From contig NZ_ATUX01000007.1 in the NCBI RefSeq assembly GCF_000420425.1, positions 186,001 through 250,000 on the forward strand: a DNA stretch of 64,000 nucleotides, given 5' to 3'. The position numbers and the translations under genes are program-made. A model generated the notes under the pieces. That model was given only the letters and a program-made list of their open reading frames with translations, was not told where the DNA came from and made no database searches. Below are positions 53,576 to 64,000 of the stretch, piece after piece (position 1 is the first letter of the stretch; every line of letters starts with the position of its first letter). The DNA comes from Schaalia vaccimaxillae DSM 15804. Its GTDB lineage: Bacteria > Actinomycetota > Actinomycetes > Actinomycetales > Actinomycetaceae.

Positions 53576-54760
53576 ATGAAGGTCTATCTGCTTCTGCTGC
53601 TGATCGCGATGGGAGTCACCCTTGTTTTGACTCCGATTGTGCGTTGGGCGTGCCTCAAATGGGGAATCGTCCCTGAATTGCGCAGCAGAGATTTGCAAAA
53701 GGCGCCTATCCCACGCTTGGGAGGAATCGCGATGACTGGAGGCCTGCTGGTCACCATGCTTGTCGCTTACAGGATCCCCTACATGGCTCCTCTTTTCGAG
53801 ACATCTGTGCCGTGGGCTGTCATGGGCGGGGCGGCCGCGATGTGCGTTCTGGGAGTCGTCGACGACGTCTTCGAACTCGATTGGATCGCCAAACTTGCCG
53901 GTCAAATTCTTATTACTGGGGCCATGGCCTTCAACGGCGTTCAGTTAGTGTCTTTCCCAATTTTTGGCATCACCATCGGTTCTTCTCGCCTGTCTCTGAT
54001 CGTCACTGTTTTCTTGGTCGTTGGGATTGTCAACGCCGTGAACTTCATCGATGGGCTCGACGGTTTAGCTGCCGGAATGGTTGGGATCGGTGCCGGTGCT
54101 TTCTTCATCTATTCCTACGTTTTGACCCGAATTATGGGAGCCGCGTCATACGCGACCACGGCCTCACTGATTGTTATCGCGTTGTGTGGCGTGTGCCTGG
54201 GATTCCTATGGTTCAACTTCCACCCATCCTCGATCATGATGGGTGGGGGAGCAGAAACCCTTGGACTCGTATTGGCAGCAGCAGGAATTATTGTCACGGG
54301 GCAAATGGATGCTTCATTGTTGGGCAACCAGCAGATCCTTGTCGGCCTCCTGCCTCTTATTCTGCCGTTGTCAGTTATTTTCATGCCCGTCCTCGACCTG
54401 ATCGTCACCTCTATCCATCGGATGCGTCGCGGACACAGTCCATTTAAGGCAGATCGATCTCACTTCCACGATCGGCTGTTGATGCGTGGGCACACGCACC
54501 GAGGCGTTGTCGCAATTTTGTGGATGTGGACGGCTATTGTCTGCGTTCCAGCGGTGGGCTTACTGATCTTTGACTGGCAGCGTGTCGCAGCGTTTGCTTT
54601 GCCAGCAATTGTTGTGGCCGTCATTATCACCTTGACTGAGTTCCCCGACGCGCGACATCTGGCGCGCCCCGTTACAAAGGGACAAGGGGAAGCAGTGCAA
54701 GTCGAAGTTGCAGAGATTTCGGACGACACGCCCCAGGCCACCAAGGAGGTCACGCAGTGA
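53576..54760 (+). CDS. Undecaprenyl-phosphate GlcNAc-1-phosphate transferase (WecA/TagO family)
   Basis: A 394-residue membrane enzyme with about 10-11 helices that starts cell-surface glycan synthesis by moving a sugar phosphate onto undecaprenyl phosphate. Catalytic Asp-rich motifs are VLGVVDDVFELD and NFIDGLDGLAAG; the loop HFHDRLLMRGHTHRG contains the His-rich motif of the family. The start at 53576 gives a natural membrane N-terminus (KVYLLLLLIAMG) but lacks a clear ribosome-binding site. Actinobacteria use it for arabinogalactan, teichoic-acid-like or other surface polymers; which one is unknown. Confidence 0.93.
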   Translation: MKVYLLLLLIAMGVTLVLTPIVRWACLKWGIVPELRSRDLQKAPIPRLGGIAMTGGLLVTMLVAYRIPYMAPLFETSVPWAVMGGAAAMCVLGVVDDVFELDWIAKLAGQILITGAMAFNGVQLVSFPIFGITIGSSRLSLIVTVFLVVGIVNAVNFIDGLDGLAAGMVGIGAGAFFIYSYVLTRIMGAASYATTASLIVIALCGVCLGFLWFNFHPSSIMMGGGAETLGLVLAAAGIIVTGQMDASLLGNQQILVGLLPLILPLSVIFMPVLDLIVTSIHRMRRGHSPFKADRSHFHDRLLMRGHTHRGVVAILWMWTAIVCVPAVGLLIFDWQRVAAFALPAIVVAVIITLTEFPDARHLARPVTKGQGEAVQVEVAEISDDTPQATKEVTQ

Positions 54761-55176
54761 GCCCATCCCCCCTCGAAAGTGCCGTACGATCCCTTGCCAA
54801 GATTCTGACGGTGGCAGCCCTTGTCGCTTTTGTTGGTGTCTTCGCGGCCACCGTTGCATTTGAACGCCCGCTGTGGGAAGGCCTAGTGGGACTTGCTTTA
54901 GCCCTTGCCGTTTTCGCAGCTCAGTGGTTGTTCTTGCATTTGGCTGCGCGTGATCGTGGCGGCAGCGTCGTGTGGGTCATGGTCTCTTATCTAGCAAAAA
55001 TCGTCTTAGTTTTTGCTGGATTGTACGTGCCTCGTTTGATGGGGATGGACGTGCGTTTTCCGGCAGTGGTGGTTGTGATCGCGGTCCTCATAGCTGCAGC
55101 TAGTGAGGTGGTCGTCATGACACGCATGCGTCAGTTCAACGTCGACGCACCTCCTTCGCACGAGGCCGAACACTGA
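54757..55176 (+). CDS. atpI: ATP synthase I-like protein
   Basis: A 139-residue protein with about four hydrophobic helices, located directly before atpB, as AtpI is. Low sequence conservation is normal for this subunit, which helps assemble the c-ring. The start overlaps the wecA stop by GTGA, which links it to the preceding gene. The operon promoter identified downstream suggests that atpI and atpB may be transcribed separately. Confidence 0.7.
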   Translation: MSPSPLESAVRSLAKILTVAALVAFVGVFAATVAFERPLWEGLVGLALALAVFAAQWLFLHLAARDRGGSVVWVMVSYLAKIVLVFAGLYVPRLMGMDVRFPAVVVVIAVLIAAASEVVVMTRMRQFNVDAPPSHEAEH

Positions 55177-55246
55177 ACCAATTTTGAGCCGATATGCACA
55201 TTTCGTCGTTTGCCCCCTCGACGAGATGAGCGAATGACAAAACCCC

Positions 55247-55255
55247 TGCTACTAT
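55247..55255 (+). promoter_or_regulatory. Candidate atp operon promoter (extended -10)
   Basis: TG-N-TACTAT at 55247-55255 is a good extended -10, the same form as that upstream of rho. There is no clear -35. It lies between atpI and atpB and would give a leader of about 60-100 nt. Confidence 0.4.
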
Positions 55256-55358
55256 TTCGGAATTGCCGGGACTTTCTCGGTTTTCGACATTCCGATGGCA
55301 CAGTGTTCAGGAGGACGTTCTGTCCACGCAATCCACGGCGTCGCAGGCGACGTCTACC

Positions 55359-56464
<1,106 letters not shown>

Positions 56465-56474
56465 GGCACCCCCG

Positions 56475-57041
56475 ATGCACCAGATTTTCGTTGCGGCACA
56501 AGCGGAGGCCGGCGGACTAGCCGTCGTCGTCCCGCCGCTGTATGAGATCTTCTGGTCGGCGGTCGTCTTGCTCGTCGTCTTGCTGGTCGTCGGCAAGTTC
56601 GCCCTACCCCGTCTATACGGGACGATGGACGAGCGTCAAGCCAAGATCGCTGAAGGACTGGGAGCCGCTGAAAAGGCCAAGGAGGATCAGGCTGCTGCCG
56701 CTCGTGAGCGCGACGCCGTTATCCGCCAGGCCAACGCGGACGCTCACGAGATCCGCGAGAAGGCAACTGCCGAAGCTCAGGGAATCGTTGCCGCTGCTCG
56801 TAGTGAAGCGCAGGCTGAGGCCGCCAGGATCATGGACAACGCTCAGCGTCAGATCCTTGCTGAAAAGCAAGCTGCTGAGATTACGCTTCGTTCGGATGTC
56901 GGTCTACTTGCCACCGAACTTGCTGCCAAGATCGTTGGCGAACAGCTCACGGACACCGAGCTCACCAGCCGAGTTGTGGACCGCTTCCTCGATCAGCTTG
57001 AAGCTGACAACGCCAAGGTTGGCGAGGTTCCGTCGCTATGA
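56475..57041 (+). CDS. atpF: ATP synthase subunit b
   Basis: A 188-residue stator protein: one N-terminal membrane helix (about residues 20-40, FWSAVVLLVVLLVVGKF) followed by a long Ala/Glu/Lys-rich helix that dimerises along the F1 side. It is 10 bp after atpE and overlaps atpH by four bases. Confidence 0.95.
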   Translation: MHQIFVAAQAEAGGLAVVVPPLYEIFWSAVVLLVVLLVVGKFALPRLYGTMDERQAKIAEGLGAAEKAKEDQAAAARERDAVIRQANADAHEIREKATAEAQGIVAAARSEAQAEAARIMDNAQRQILAEKQAAEITLRSDVGLLATELAAKIVGEQLTDTELTSRVVDRFLDQLEADNAKVGEVPSL

Positions 57042-57856
57042 CTCAGATCAAAAGGATCGAATCCGTCGCCTATGCCCACGAGTTGGACTCAGCGCTGGCT
57101 ACCCCCGGCGTAGACGCCATGAAAGTGGCCGAAGATTTCTTCGGACTGGCAGATATTGTGCGAGCCGATTCGCGGCTGCTGCGTGCGATGACCGATCCGG
57201 CTCGGTCTCATAGCGACAAAGAGAACCTTGTTCGTCAAGCCTTTGGTGGTCATGTTCAAGATTCCACCATGAAGGTGGTCACCGAGGTGACAACCGGGCA
57301 CTGGTCGAACCCCGACGATGTCTTCGATACCTTCGAGGTCCTGGGCATCTTGTCGGTCCTGACTGATGCCCTTCGTCAAGGACAGTTAGAACAGGTTGAA
57401 GAAGAGCTATTTGCGGTCCGTCAAGTTCTGGCAGATGAACGACAGCTTCGAATCAAACTTTCTGACTCAGATCTGGCCGGTCCCCACGAACGCGGAGACC
57501 TCGCATCCTCGATCTTCGCTGATCGGGTATCCGTTTGGACGATGCGACTGGTACGGCGAGCTGTGGGACGCTCGAAGCACGGACGCCTTCTGATTAACCT
57601 TAGGCGTTTTGCGGAATGGTCTGCCACCATGCAAAACCGACTCTTGGTGACTGTTGAATCCGCTGTACCCCTGTCGCATAGTCAAATTGAGCGCCTGCAT
57701 TCACTTCTGCAACGTCGCTTCGATAACGACATCTCATTGGCTTTCTCTATCAAACCCGACGTCATCGGAGGATTCCGCCTGCGGGCCGGAACCACTGCGA
57801 TTGACGCTTCCTTGGCGACTCGTATTGACGATATGCGGCGCCAACTCGTCGGCTGA
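57038..57856 (+). CDS. atpH: ATP synthase subunit delta
   Basis: A 272-residue stator subunit that links b to the top of F1. This is the long actinobacterial form. The OSCP-like N-terminal helical domain and the C-terminal domain with SIKPDVIGGFRLRAG are present. It overlaps atpF by four bases and precedes atpA by 45 bp. Confidence 0.94.
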   Translation: MTQIKRIESVAYAHELDSALATPGVDAMKVAEDFFGLADIVRADSRLLRAMTDPARSHSDKENLVRQAFGGHVQDSTMKVVTEVTTGHWSNPDDVFDTFEVLGILSVLTDALRQGQLEQVEEELFAVRQVLADERQLRIKLSDSDLAGPHERGDLASSIFADRVSVWTMRLVRRAVGRSKHGRLLINLRRFAEWSATMQNRLLVTVESAVPLSHSQIERLHSLLQRRFDNDISLAFSIKPDVIGGFRLRAGTTAIDASLATRIDDMRRQLVG

Positions 57857-57901
57857 ACCGACCACATACCACTGTACGAAACGCACACAGAAGGAATGCT
57901 C

Positions 57902-59542
57902 ATGGCTGACCTTTCCATCAGTCCCGATCAGATCCGCGGAGCGCTGGATTCTTTCATGGACTCCTACCGCCCCTCGGAGGTGGCCACTGAAGAGGTGGGC
58001 CACGTGACTGAAACCGCCGATGGCATCGCCCACATTGAAGGCCTTCCCGGCACCATGGCTAATGAGCTCCTTCGCTTTGCGGACGGAACACTCGGCCTCG
58101 CGATGAACCTTGACCAGCGTGAGATTGGCGCGGTTATCCTCGGTGACTTCGGTGGCATTGAGGAAGGTCAGACGGTTCATCGCACCGGAGAGGTCCTCTC
58201 CGTTCCCGTCGGAGACGGATACTTGGGCCGTACGGTTGATCCTCTGGGGCGTCCGATTGACGGACTTGGCGATATCACCGATGTTGACGGACGTCGTGCC
58301 CTGGAATTGCAGGCCCCAGGCGTCATGATGCGTAAGTCCGTGCATGAGCCGCTCGAAACGGGTCTGAAAGCTATTGACTCGATGATTCCGGTGGGACGCG
58401 GCCAGCGCCAGCTCATTATTGGCGACCGCAAGACCGGCAAGACCGCCATTGCGCTGGATACGATTCTTAACCAGCGCGAGAACTGGAAGAGCGGCGATCC
58501 CAATAAGCAGGTGCGTTGCGTCTACGTTGCCATCGGCCAGAAGGGGTCAACCATCGCTTCGGTGCGTTCGACCCTTGAGGATGCCGGCGCAATGGAATAC
58601 ACGACCATTGTGGCCTCCCCGGCTTCCGATCCTGCCGGCTACAAGTACATGGCCCCCTACACTGGCTCGGCCATCGGTCAGCATTGGATGTACCAGGGTA
58701 AGCACGTCCTCATCGTTTTTGATGACTTGTCGAAGCAGGCCGAAGCCTACCGTGCAGTTTCCCTTCTCTTGCGTCGCCCGCCGGGCCGCGAGGCATACCC
58801 CGGTGACGTCTTCTACTTGCACTCGCGTCTTCTGGAGCGTTGCGCGAAGCTCTCAGATGAACTTGGCGGCGGTTCAATGACTGGCTTGCCGATCATTGAA
58901 ACCAAGGCCAATGACGTGTCGGCGTACATTCCGACAAACGTCATCTCCATCACCGACGGTCAGATTTTCTTGCAGTCCGACCTATTCAACTCGAACCAGC
59001 GCCCCGCTGTGGACGTCGGCATTTCGGTGTCGCGTGTCGGTGGTGATGCGCAGATCAAGGCGATGAAGAAGGTTGCCGGTACGCTTAAGCTCACCCTGGC
59101 CCAGTACCGTTCAATGGCAGCTTTCGCGATGTTTGCCTCCGACCTGGATGCGGCGACTCGCCAGCAGCTCACGCGTGGTGAACGTCTGATGGAATTACTC
59201 AAGCAGCCTCAGGCGACGCCCTACCCGGTCGAGGAACAGGTTGCCTCGATTTGGACGGGCACCCACGGATTCCTTGATGACATCGAAGTCAATGATGTCC
59301 TGACATTCGAGTCGGCGCTCCTGGACCACCTACGTGCCAATTCGACCGTTCTCGCAACGATTGCTCAGACCGGTCAATTGTCGGAGGAAACCGAAGAGCA
59401 GTTGCGTTCTGACGTCAAGGCCTTCCACGATCAGTGGATCGTTGCCGGTCGCGGCGTAGAACCCCTGCGTGAGGACGAGGTCGCAGCCGAACACACTCGC
59501 GAAGAGATCACGCGTACCCGTCCCGCCGGTGGGAAGGCCTGA
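57902..59542 (+). CDS. atpA: ATP synthase subunit alpha
   Basis: Noncatalytic nucleotide-binding F1 subunit, 546 residues. Walker A is [35 protein letters not shown] and the [10 protein letters not shown]-like segment [14 protein letters not shown] are family landmarks. It has an acidic C-terminal extension. AAGGA at 57891-57895 supports the ATG at 57902 rather than the ATG at 57896. Confidence 0.97.
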   Translation: MADLSISPDQIRGALDSFMDSYRPSEVATEEVGHVTETADGIAHIEGLPGTMANELLRFADGTLGLAMNLDQREIGAVILGDFGGIEEGQTVHRTGEVLSVPVGDGYLGRTVDPLGRPIDGLGDITDVDGRRALELQAPGVMMRKSVHEPLETGLKAIDSMIPVGRGQRQLIIGDRKTGKTAIALDTILNQRENWKSGDPNKQVRCVYVAIGQKGSTIASVRSTLEDAGAMEYTTIVASPASDPAGYKYMAPYTGSAIGQHWMYQGKHVLIVFDDLSKQAEAYRAVSLLLRRPPGREAYPGDVFYLHSRLLERCAKLSDELGGGSMTGLPIIETKANDVSAYIPTNVISITDGQIFLQSDLFNSNQRPAVDVGISVSRVGGDAQIKAMKKVAGTLKLTLAQYRSMAAFAMFASDLDAATRQQLTRGERLMELLKQPQATPYPVEEQVASIWTGTHGFLDDIEVNDVLTFESALLDHLRANSTVLATIAQTGQLSEETEEQLRSDVKAFHDQWIVAGRGVEPLREDEVAAEHTREEITRTRPAGGKA

Positions 59543-59545
59543 TCG

Positions 59546-61946
<2,401 letters not shown>

Positions 61947-61947
<1 letters not shown>

Positions 61948-62210
61948 TGAGCGATCGGCTTTTACAGGTCGAGGTCGTCTCACATGAGGGGCGACTCTGG
62001 CATGGGAGAGGTTCACAGGTTCAGATTCCTGCGTCCGATGGTCAGCTCGGCATTTTGCCGGGTCGTCAACCCTTGCTGACAACATTGGGGGAAGGCAAGG
62101 TCATTGTGATCACGGCGTCTGGCCCGGTTTCTTTCGAGGTCGAGGGCGGGTTTGCCTCCATTGATTCCGATTTCGTGACCGTCGTCGCAGATCACGCTAC
62201 AGTTCTCTAG
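61947..62210 (+). CDS. atpC: ATP synthase subunit epsilon (short form)
   Basis: An 87-residue protein that matches only the N-terminal beta-sandwich domain of epsilon (LLQVEVVSHEGRLWHG, GQLGILPGRQPLLTTLGEG). The C-terminal helical hairpin, which in E. coli (about 139 residues) inhibits ATP hydrolysis, is absent. The ATG at 61947 has AAGGA at 61936-61940; the ORF could also begin at the GTG at 61944. A GC-rich terminator follows. Confidence 0.93.
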
Positions 62211-62216
62211 TAAGGC

Positions 62217-62241
62217 GCCCCGCCCGGGACCCGGGCGGGGC
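62217..62241 (+). terminator. atp operon terminator
   Basis: An 11-bp GC-rich perfect stem (62217-62227 with 62231-62241) with a 3-nt loop starts 7 bp after the atpC stop. It marks the end of the ATP synthase operon, although DUF2550 follows in the same direction. Confidence 0.8.
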
Positions 62242-62272
62242 TCAAACTTCACAGCGGCTGGAGGTCAAGGGC

Positions 62273-62680
62273 ATGGGAGGCGTCCTGAGTTTCATGGTGT
62301 GGGCCCTCGTCGCCCTCGTCATTATCGGCGTGCTGGGCTGGGCGTATATTAATCTGCGAGCCCGTAAACTCACCGATCAGGTGGGTTCTTTCCGCTGCTG
62401 GTCACGTCCCGATACTCTCTCAGGCTGGACTTCTGGCATAGGCATGTACGGCCTAGACACCCTGAGTTGGTACCGACTCGTCGACCTTTCTTATAAGCCC
62501 GTTTACACGTTGCCGCGCAGAGGCTTGGAGATCTCAACGCCCATCCAACATTCCTCTGACGGAACGGTTGTTGAAATCCGTATCAAATACCAAGAACGTC
62601 GCTATGAGTTGGCTGTCGCTCGAGAAACCTACTCTGGTTTGGTGTCATGGATTGAGTCGGGTCCGCCGCACGTCGTCTAA
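62273..62680 (+). CDS. DUF2550 family membrane protein
   Basis: A 135-residue protein with one N-terminal membrane helix (about residues 8-26) and a small cytoplasmic beta-rich domain with the pattern GSFRCWSRP and YRLVDLSYKPVYTLPRRGLEI. DUF2550 genes usually sit after atpC in Actinobacteria. The function is unknown. Confidence 0.85.
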   Translation: MGGVLSFMVWALVALVIIGVLGWAYINLRARKLTDQVGSFRCWSRPDTLSGWTSGIGMYGLDTLSWYRLVDLSYKPVYTLPRRGLEISTPIQHSSDGTVVEIRIKYQERRYELAVARETYSGLVSWIESGPPHVV

Positions 62681-62704
62681 CACGATCCTGATAGGCTCCC
62701 ATCC

Positions 62705-63403
62705 GTGCGAGTCATCATTGCCACCTGTACCGTCGATTATTCCGGCCGTCTTTCAGCTCACCTGGATCCTGCCAAACGCGTCATTATGATGAAGGCGGAT
62801 GGCTCCGTTCTCATTCACTCTGACGGCGGCTCCTATAAACCTCTCAATTGGATGAACGCTCCGTGCACCGTCACAGTTGAAGAACCAGCGGAGAGCGAAG
62901 AGTTCGACGGCGTCACTCAAGTGTGGACTGTCCAAGCTGACAAGACCGATGATCGTTTGGTCATTCGTATTCACGAGGTCGCATCCGATGTGACCGAGGA
63001 TCTGGGGGTGGATCCAGGGCTGGTCAAAGATGGTGTTGAAACCCATCTCCAAGAGCTGCTAGCTGAGCAGGTCCCTCAGGTCCTAGGCGACGGATGGGAA
63101 CTTGTCCGGCGCGAATATCCAACCCCCGTGGGCCCCGTAGACCTTATGGTCCGTTCACCGCAAGGCCTGCCGGTAGCTATCGAAGTCAAACGTCGTGGTG
63201 GTATTGATGGCGTAGAGCAGCTCACGCGCTACCTGTCGCTTCTTGGTCGTGACCCGCTCCTCGAGGGCATTACAGGTATTTTTGCTGCTCAAGAAATCTC
63301 TAAACAGGCTCGCACCCTAGCCGAAGATCGCGGAATCGTCTGCCGCGTCCTCGACTACGATGCCATGCGAGGCTTTGACGATCCTGAGTCGCGACTCTTC
63401 TGA
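62705..63403 (+). CDS. nucS: Endonuclease NucS (mismatch repair)
   Basis: The mismatch-specific nuclease that replaces MutSL in Actinobacteria. The 232-residue product has the N-terminal DNA-binding/dimerisation domain with [15 protein letters not shown] and the nuclease core with [19 protein letters not shown] (the EVK active site), RYLSLLGRD and a C-terminal tail ending ESRLF that may bind the sliding clamp. It starts 24 bp after the DUF2550 stop and ends 3 bp before the next gene. Confidence 0.95.
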   Translation: MRVIIATCTVDYSGRLSAHLDPAKRVIMMKADGSVLIHSDGGSYKPLNWMNAPCTVTVEEPAESEEFDGVTQVWTVQADKTDDRLVIRIHEVASDVTEDLGVDPGLVKDGVETHLQELLAEQVPQVLGDGWELVRREYPTPVGPVDLMVRSPQGLPVAIEVKRRGGIDGVEQLTRYLSLLGRDPLLEGITGIFAAQEISKQARTLAEDRGIVCRVLDYDAMRGFDDPESRLF

Positions 63404-63406
63404 GAT

Positions 63407-64000
63407 ATGGCTACGCCCAACACCCTGCCTCGGGATATCTCGCTGCTCAGAATTGCCGCTCAGGGACTGATCCTGGCGACTCGTGCCGACAGCGCGCTCC
63501 AGGCCGTTGACAGCCTCTTAGCTATTCAAGGACAACAACCCAGCGCCATTGCCCACGCGATCCTGGCGAGGAGTCCGGGGCGCAAGTCTGATGTAGTGGC
63601 GGCTTTTAACAGATATGAATTGGTTAGATCGTGGCCAATGCGCGGCACCATTCATGTCACTTCTGCGGCCGATCACCACTGGTTACGCACATCGTTGCGG
63701 CATCGCTACTCATCGTGGATTGACGCAACTCGGCGAGCGGGGACAACCGACGACCTCGTTCAACGTGGCGCAGACATTGCCTTGGAACTGATCACCTCCC
63801 GTGGCCCCATCAGTCGCAGTGAGCTCGTCAATGCGTGGGATGCCAACGGTCTCTTCTCCTGCGCGCCGCAGTGGATTCAGGCGGGTGAACGTCCCAAAGG
63901 TGGTCAACGCGACCAGGGTGTGAACCCACGCCACCTCATCATGCGATTGCACCTCGACGGTGTTTTAGCGCAGGGGCCAGTGCGTGCAGGAGAGCACCTT
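63407..64000 (+). CDS. Winged-helix DNA-binding protein (HTH_42, partial)
   Basis: The frame from the ATG at 63407 stays open to the window end (198 codons). The residues SLLAIQGQQPSAIAHAILAR and RSWPMRGTIHVTSAADHHWL are typical of the HTH_42 (PF06224) family of winged-helix proteins that includes DNA interstrand-crosslink glycosylases. The C-terminal half is outside the window, so the exact role cannot be assigned. Confidence 0.7.
   Translation, partial: MATPNTLPRDISLLRIAAQGLILATRADSALQAVDSLLAIQGQQPSAIAHAILARSPGRKSDVVAAFNRYELVRSWPMRGTIHVTSAADHHWLRTSLRHRYSSWIDATRRAGTTDDLVQRGADIALELITSRGPISRSELVNAWDANGLFSCAPQWIQAGERPKGGQRDQGVNPRHLIMRLHLDGVLAQGPVRAGEHL

Noticed and set aside
62305-62325. Repeated GCCCTCGTC word as a possible uptake or Chi sequence
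   Set aside because: The word recurs across the window mostly as Ala-Leu-Val codons, so codon preference explains it. Genome-wide counts would be needed to claim more.

Overview
The window reads as a chromosomal stretch of a facultatively anaerobic actinobacterium. The base composition is moderately GC-rich. Gene order is typical of Actinobacteria: tig-clpP1-clpP2-clpX; comEA-comEC-holA-rpsT-lepA-hemW-DUF3097-hrcA-dnaJ-rsmE; and hom-thrB-rho-rpmE-prfA-prmC-tsaC-wecA-atpIBEFHAGDC-DUF2550-nucS. NucS-type mismatch repair, two paralogous ClpP subunits and DUF3097/DUF2550 also point to this phylum. A pyruvate formate-lyase module and peptide- and sugar-handling genes suggest a host-associated fermentative lineage such as Actinomycetaceae. 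That family placement is an inference, not a measurement.

Layout. 1-7.7 kb: a partial beta-CASP nuclease, trigger factor, ClpP1/ClpP2/ClpX, chorismate mutase and a long-chain acyl-CoA ligase. 7.8-15 kb (mostly minus strand): valS, a sodium/proton-antiporter-family permease, proC and a HerA-like DUF853 ATPase. 15-30 kb: DNA-uptake genes comEA-comEC, holA, a heterodimeric ABC exporter, rpsT, a solitary PemK/MazF-like protein, a TPR protein, lepA, trmB, an MFS permease and hemW. 30-37 kb: carbonic anhydrase divergent from an OPT peptide transporter, DUF3097, and the CIRCE-controlled hrcA-dnaJ-rsmE group. 37-46 kb: a metabolic island with aldose epimerase, aminopeptidase C, purine deaminase, a C26 amidotransferase, deformylase, and a minus-strand pyruvate formate-lyase locus. 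46-64 kb: threonine biosynthesis, Rho, L31, RF1 and its methylase, tsaC, wecA, the complete F1Fo ATP synthase operon, DUF2550, nucS and a partial winged-helix protein.

The best lead for something unusual is the pyruvate formate-lyase locus. The catalytic protein stops before the glycyl-radical domain, and that domain is encoded by a separate 83-codon gene downstream, with strong hairpins separating pflB, the small gene and pflA. Other points worth a look are an aldo/keto reductase remnant, a purine deaminase with a changed catalytic motif, an ABC exporter with two inequivalent ATP sites, a large intergenic palindrome, clusters of DnaA-box-like nonamers in two divergent intergenic regions, a solitary PemK-like protein with a serine linker, an unexpectedly short ATP synthase epsilon subunit, and a strong ribosome-binding site in front of atpB that points at a CTG codon. 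I found no tRNA, rRNA, CRISPR array, insertion sequence or prophage.
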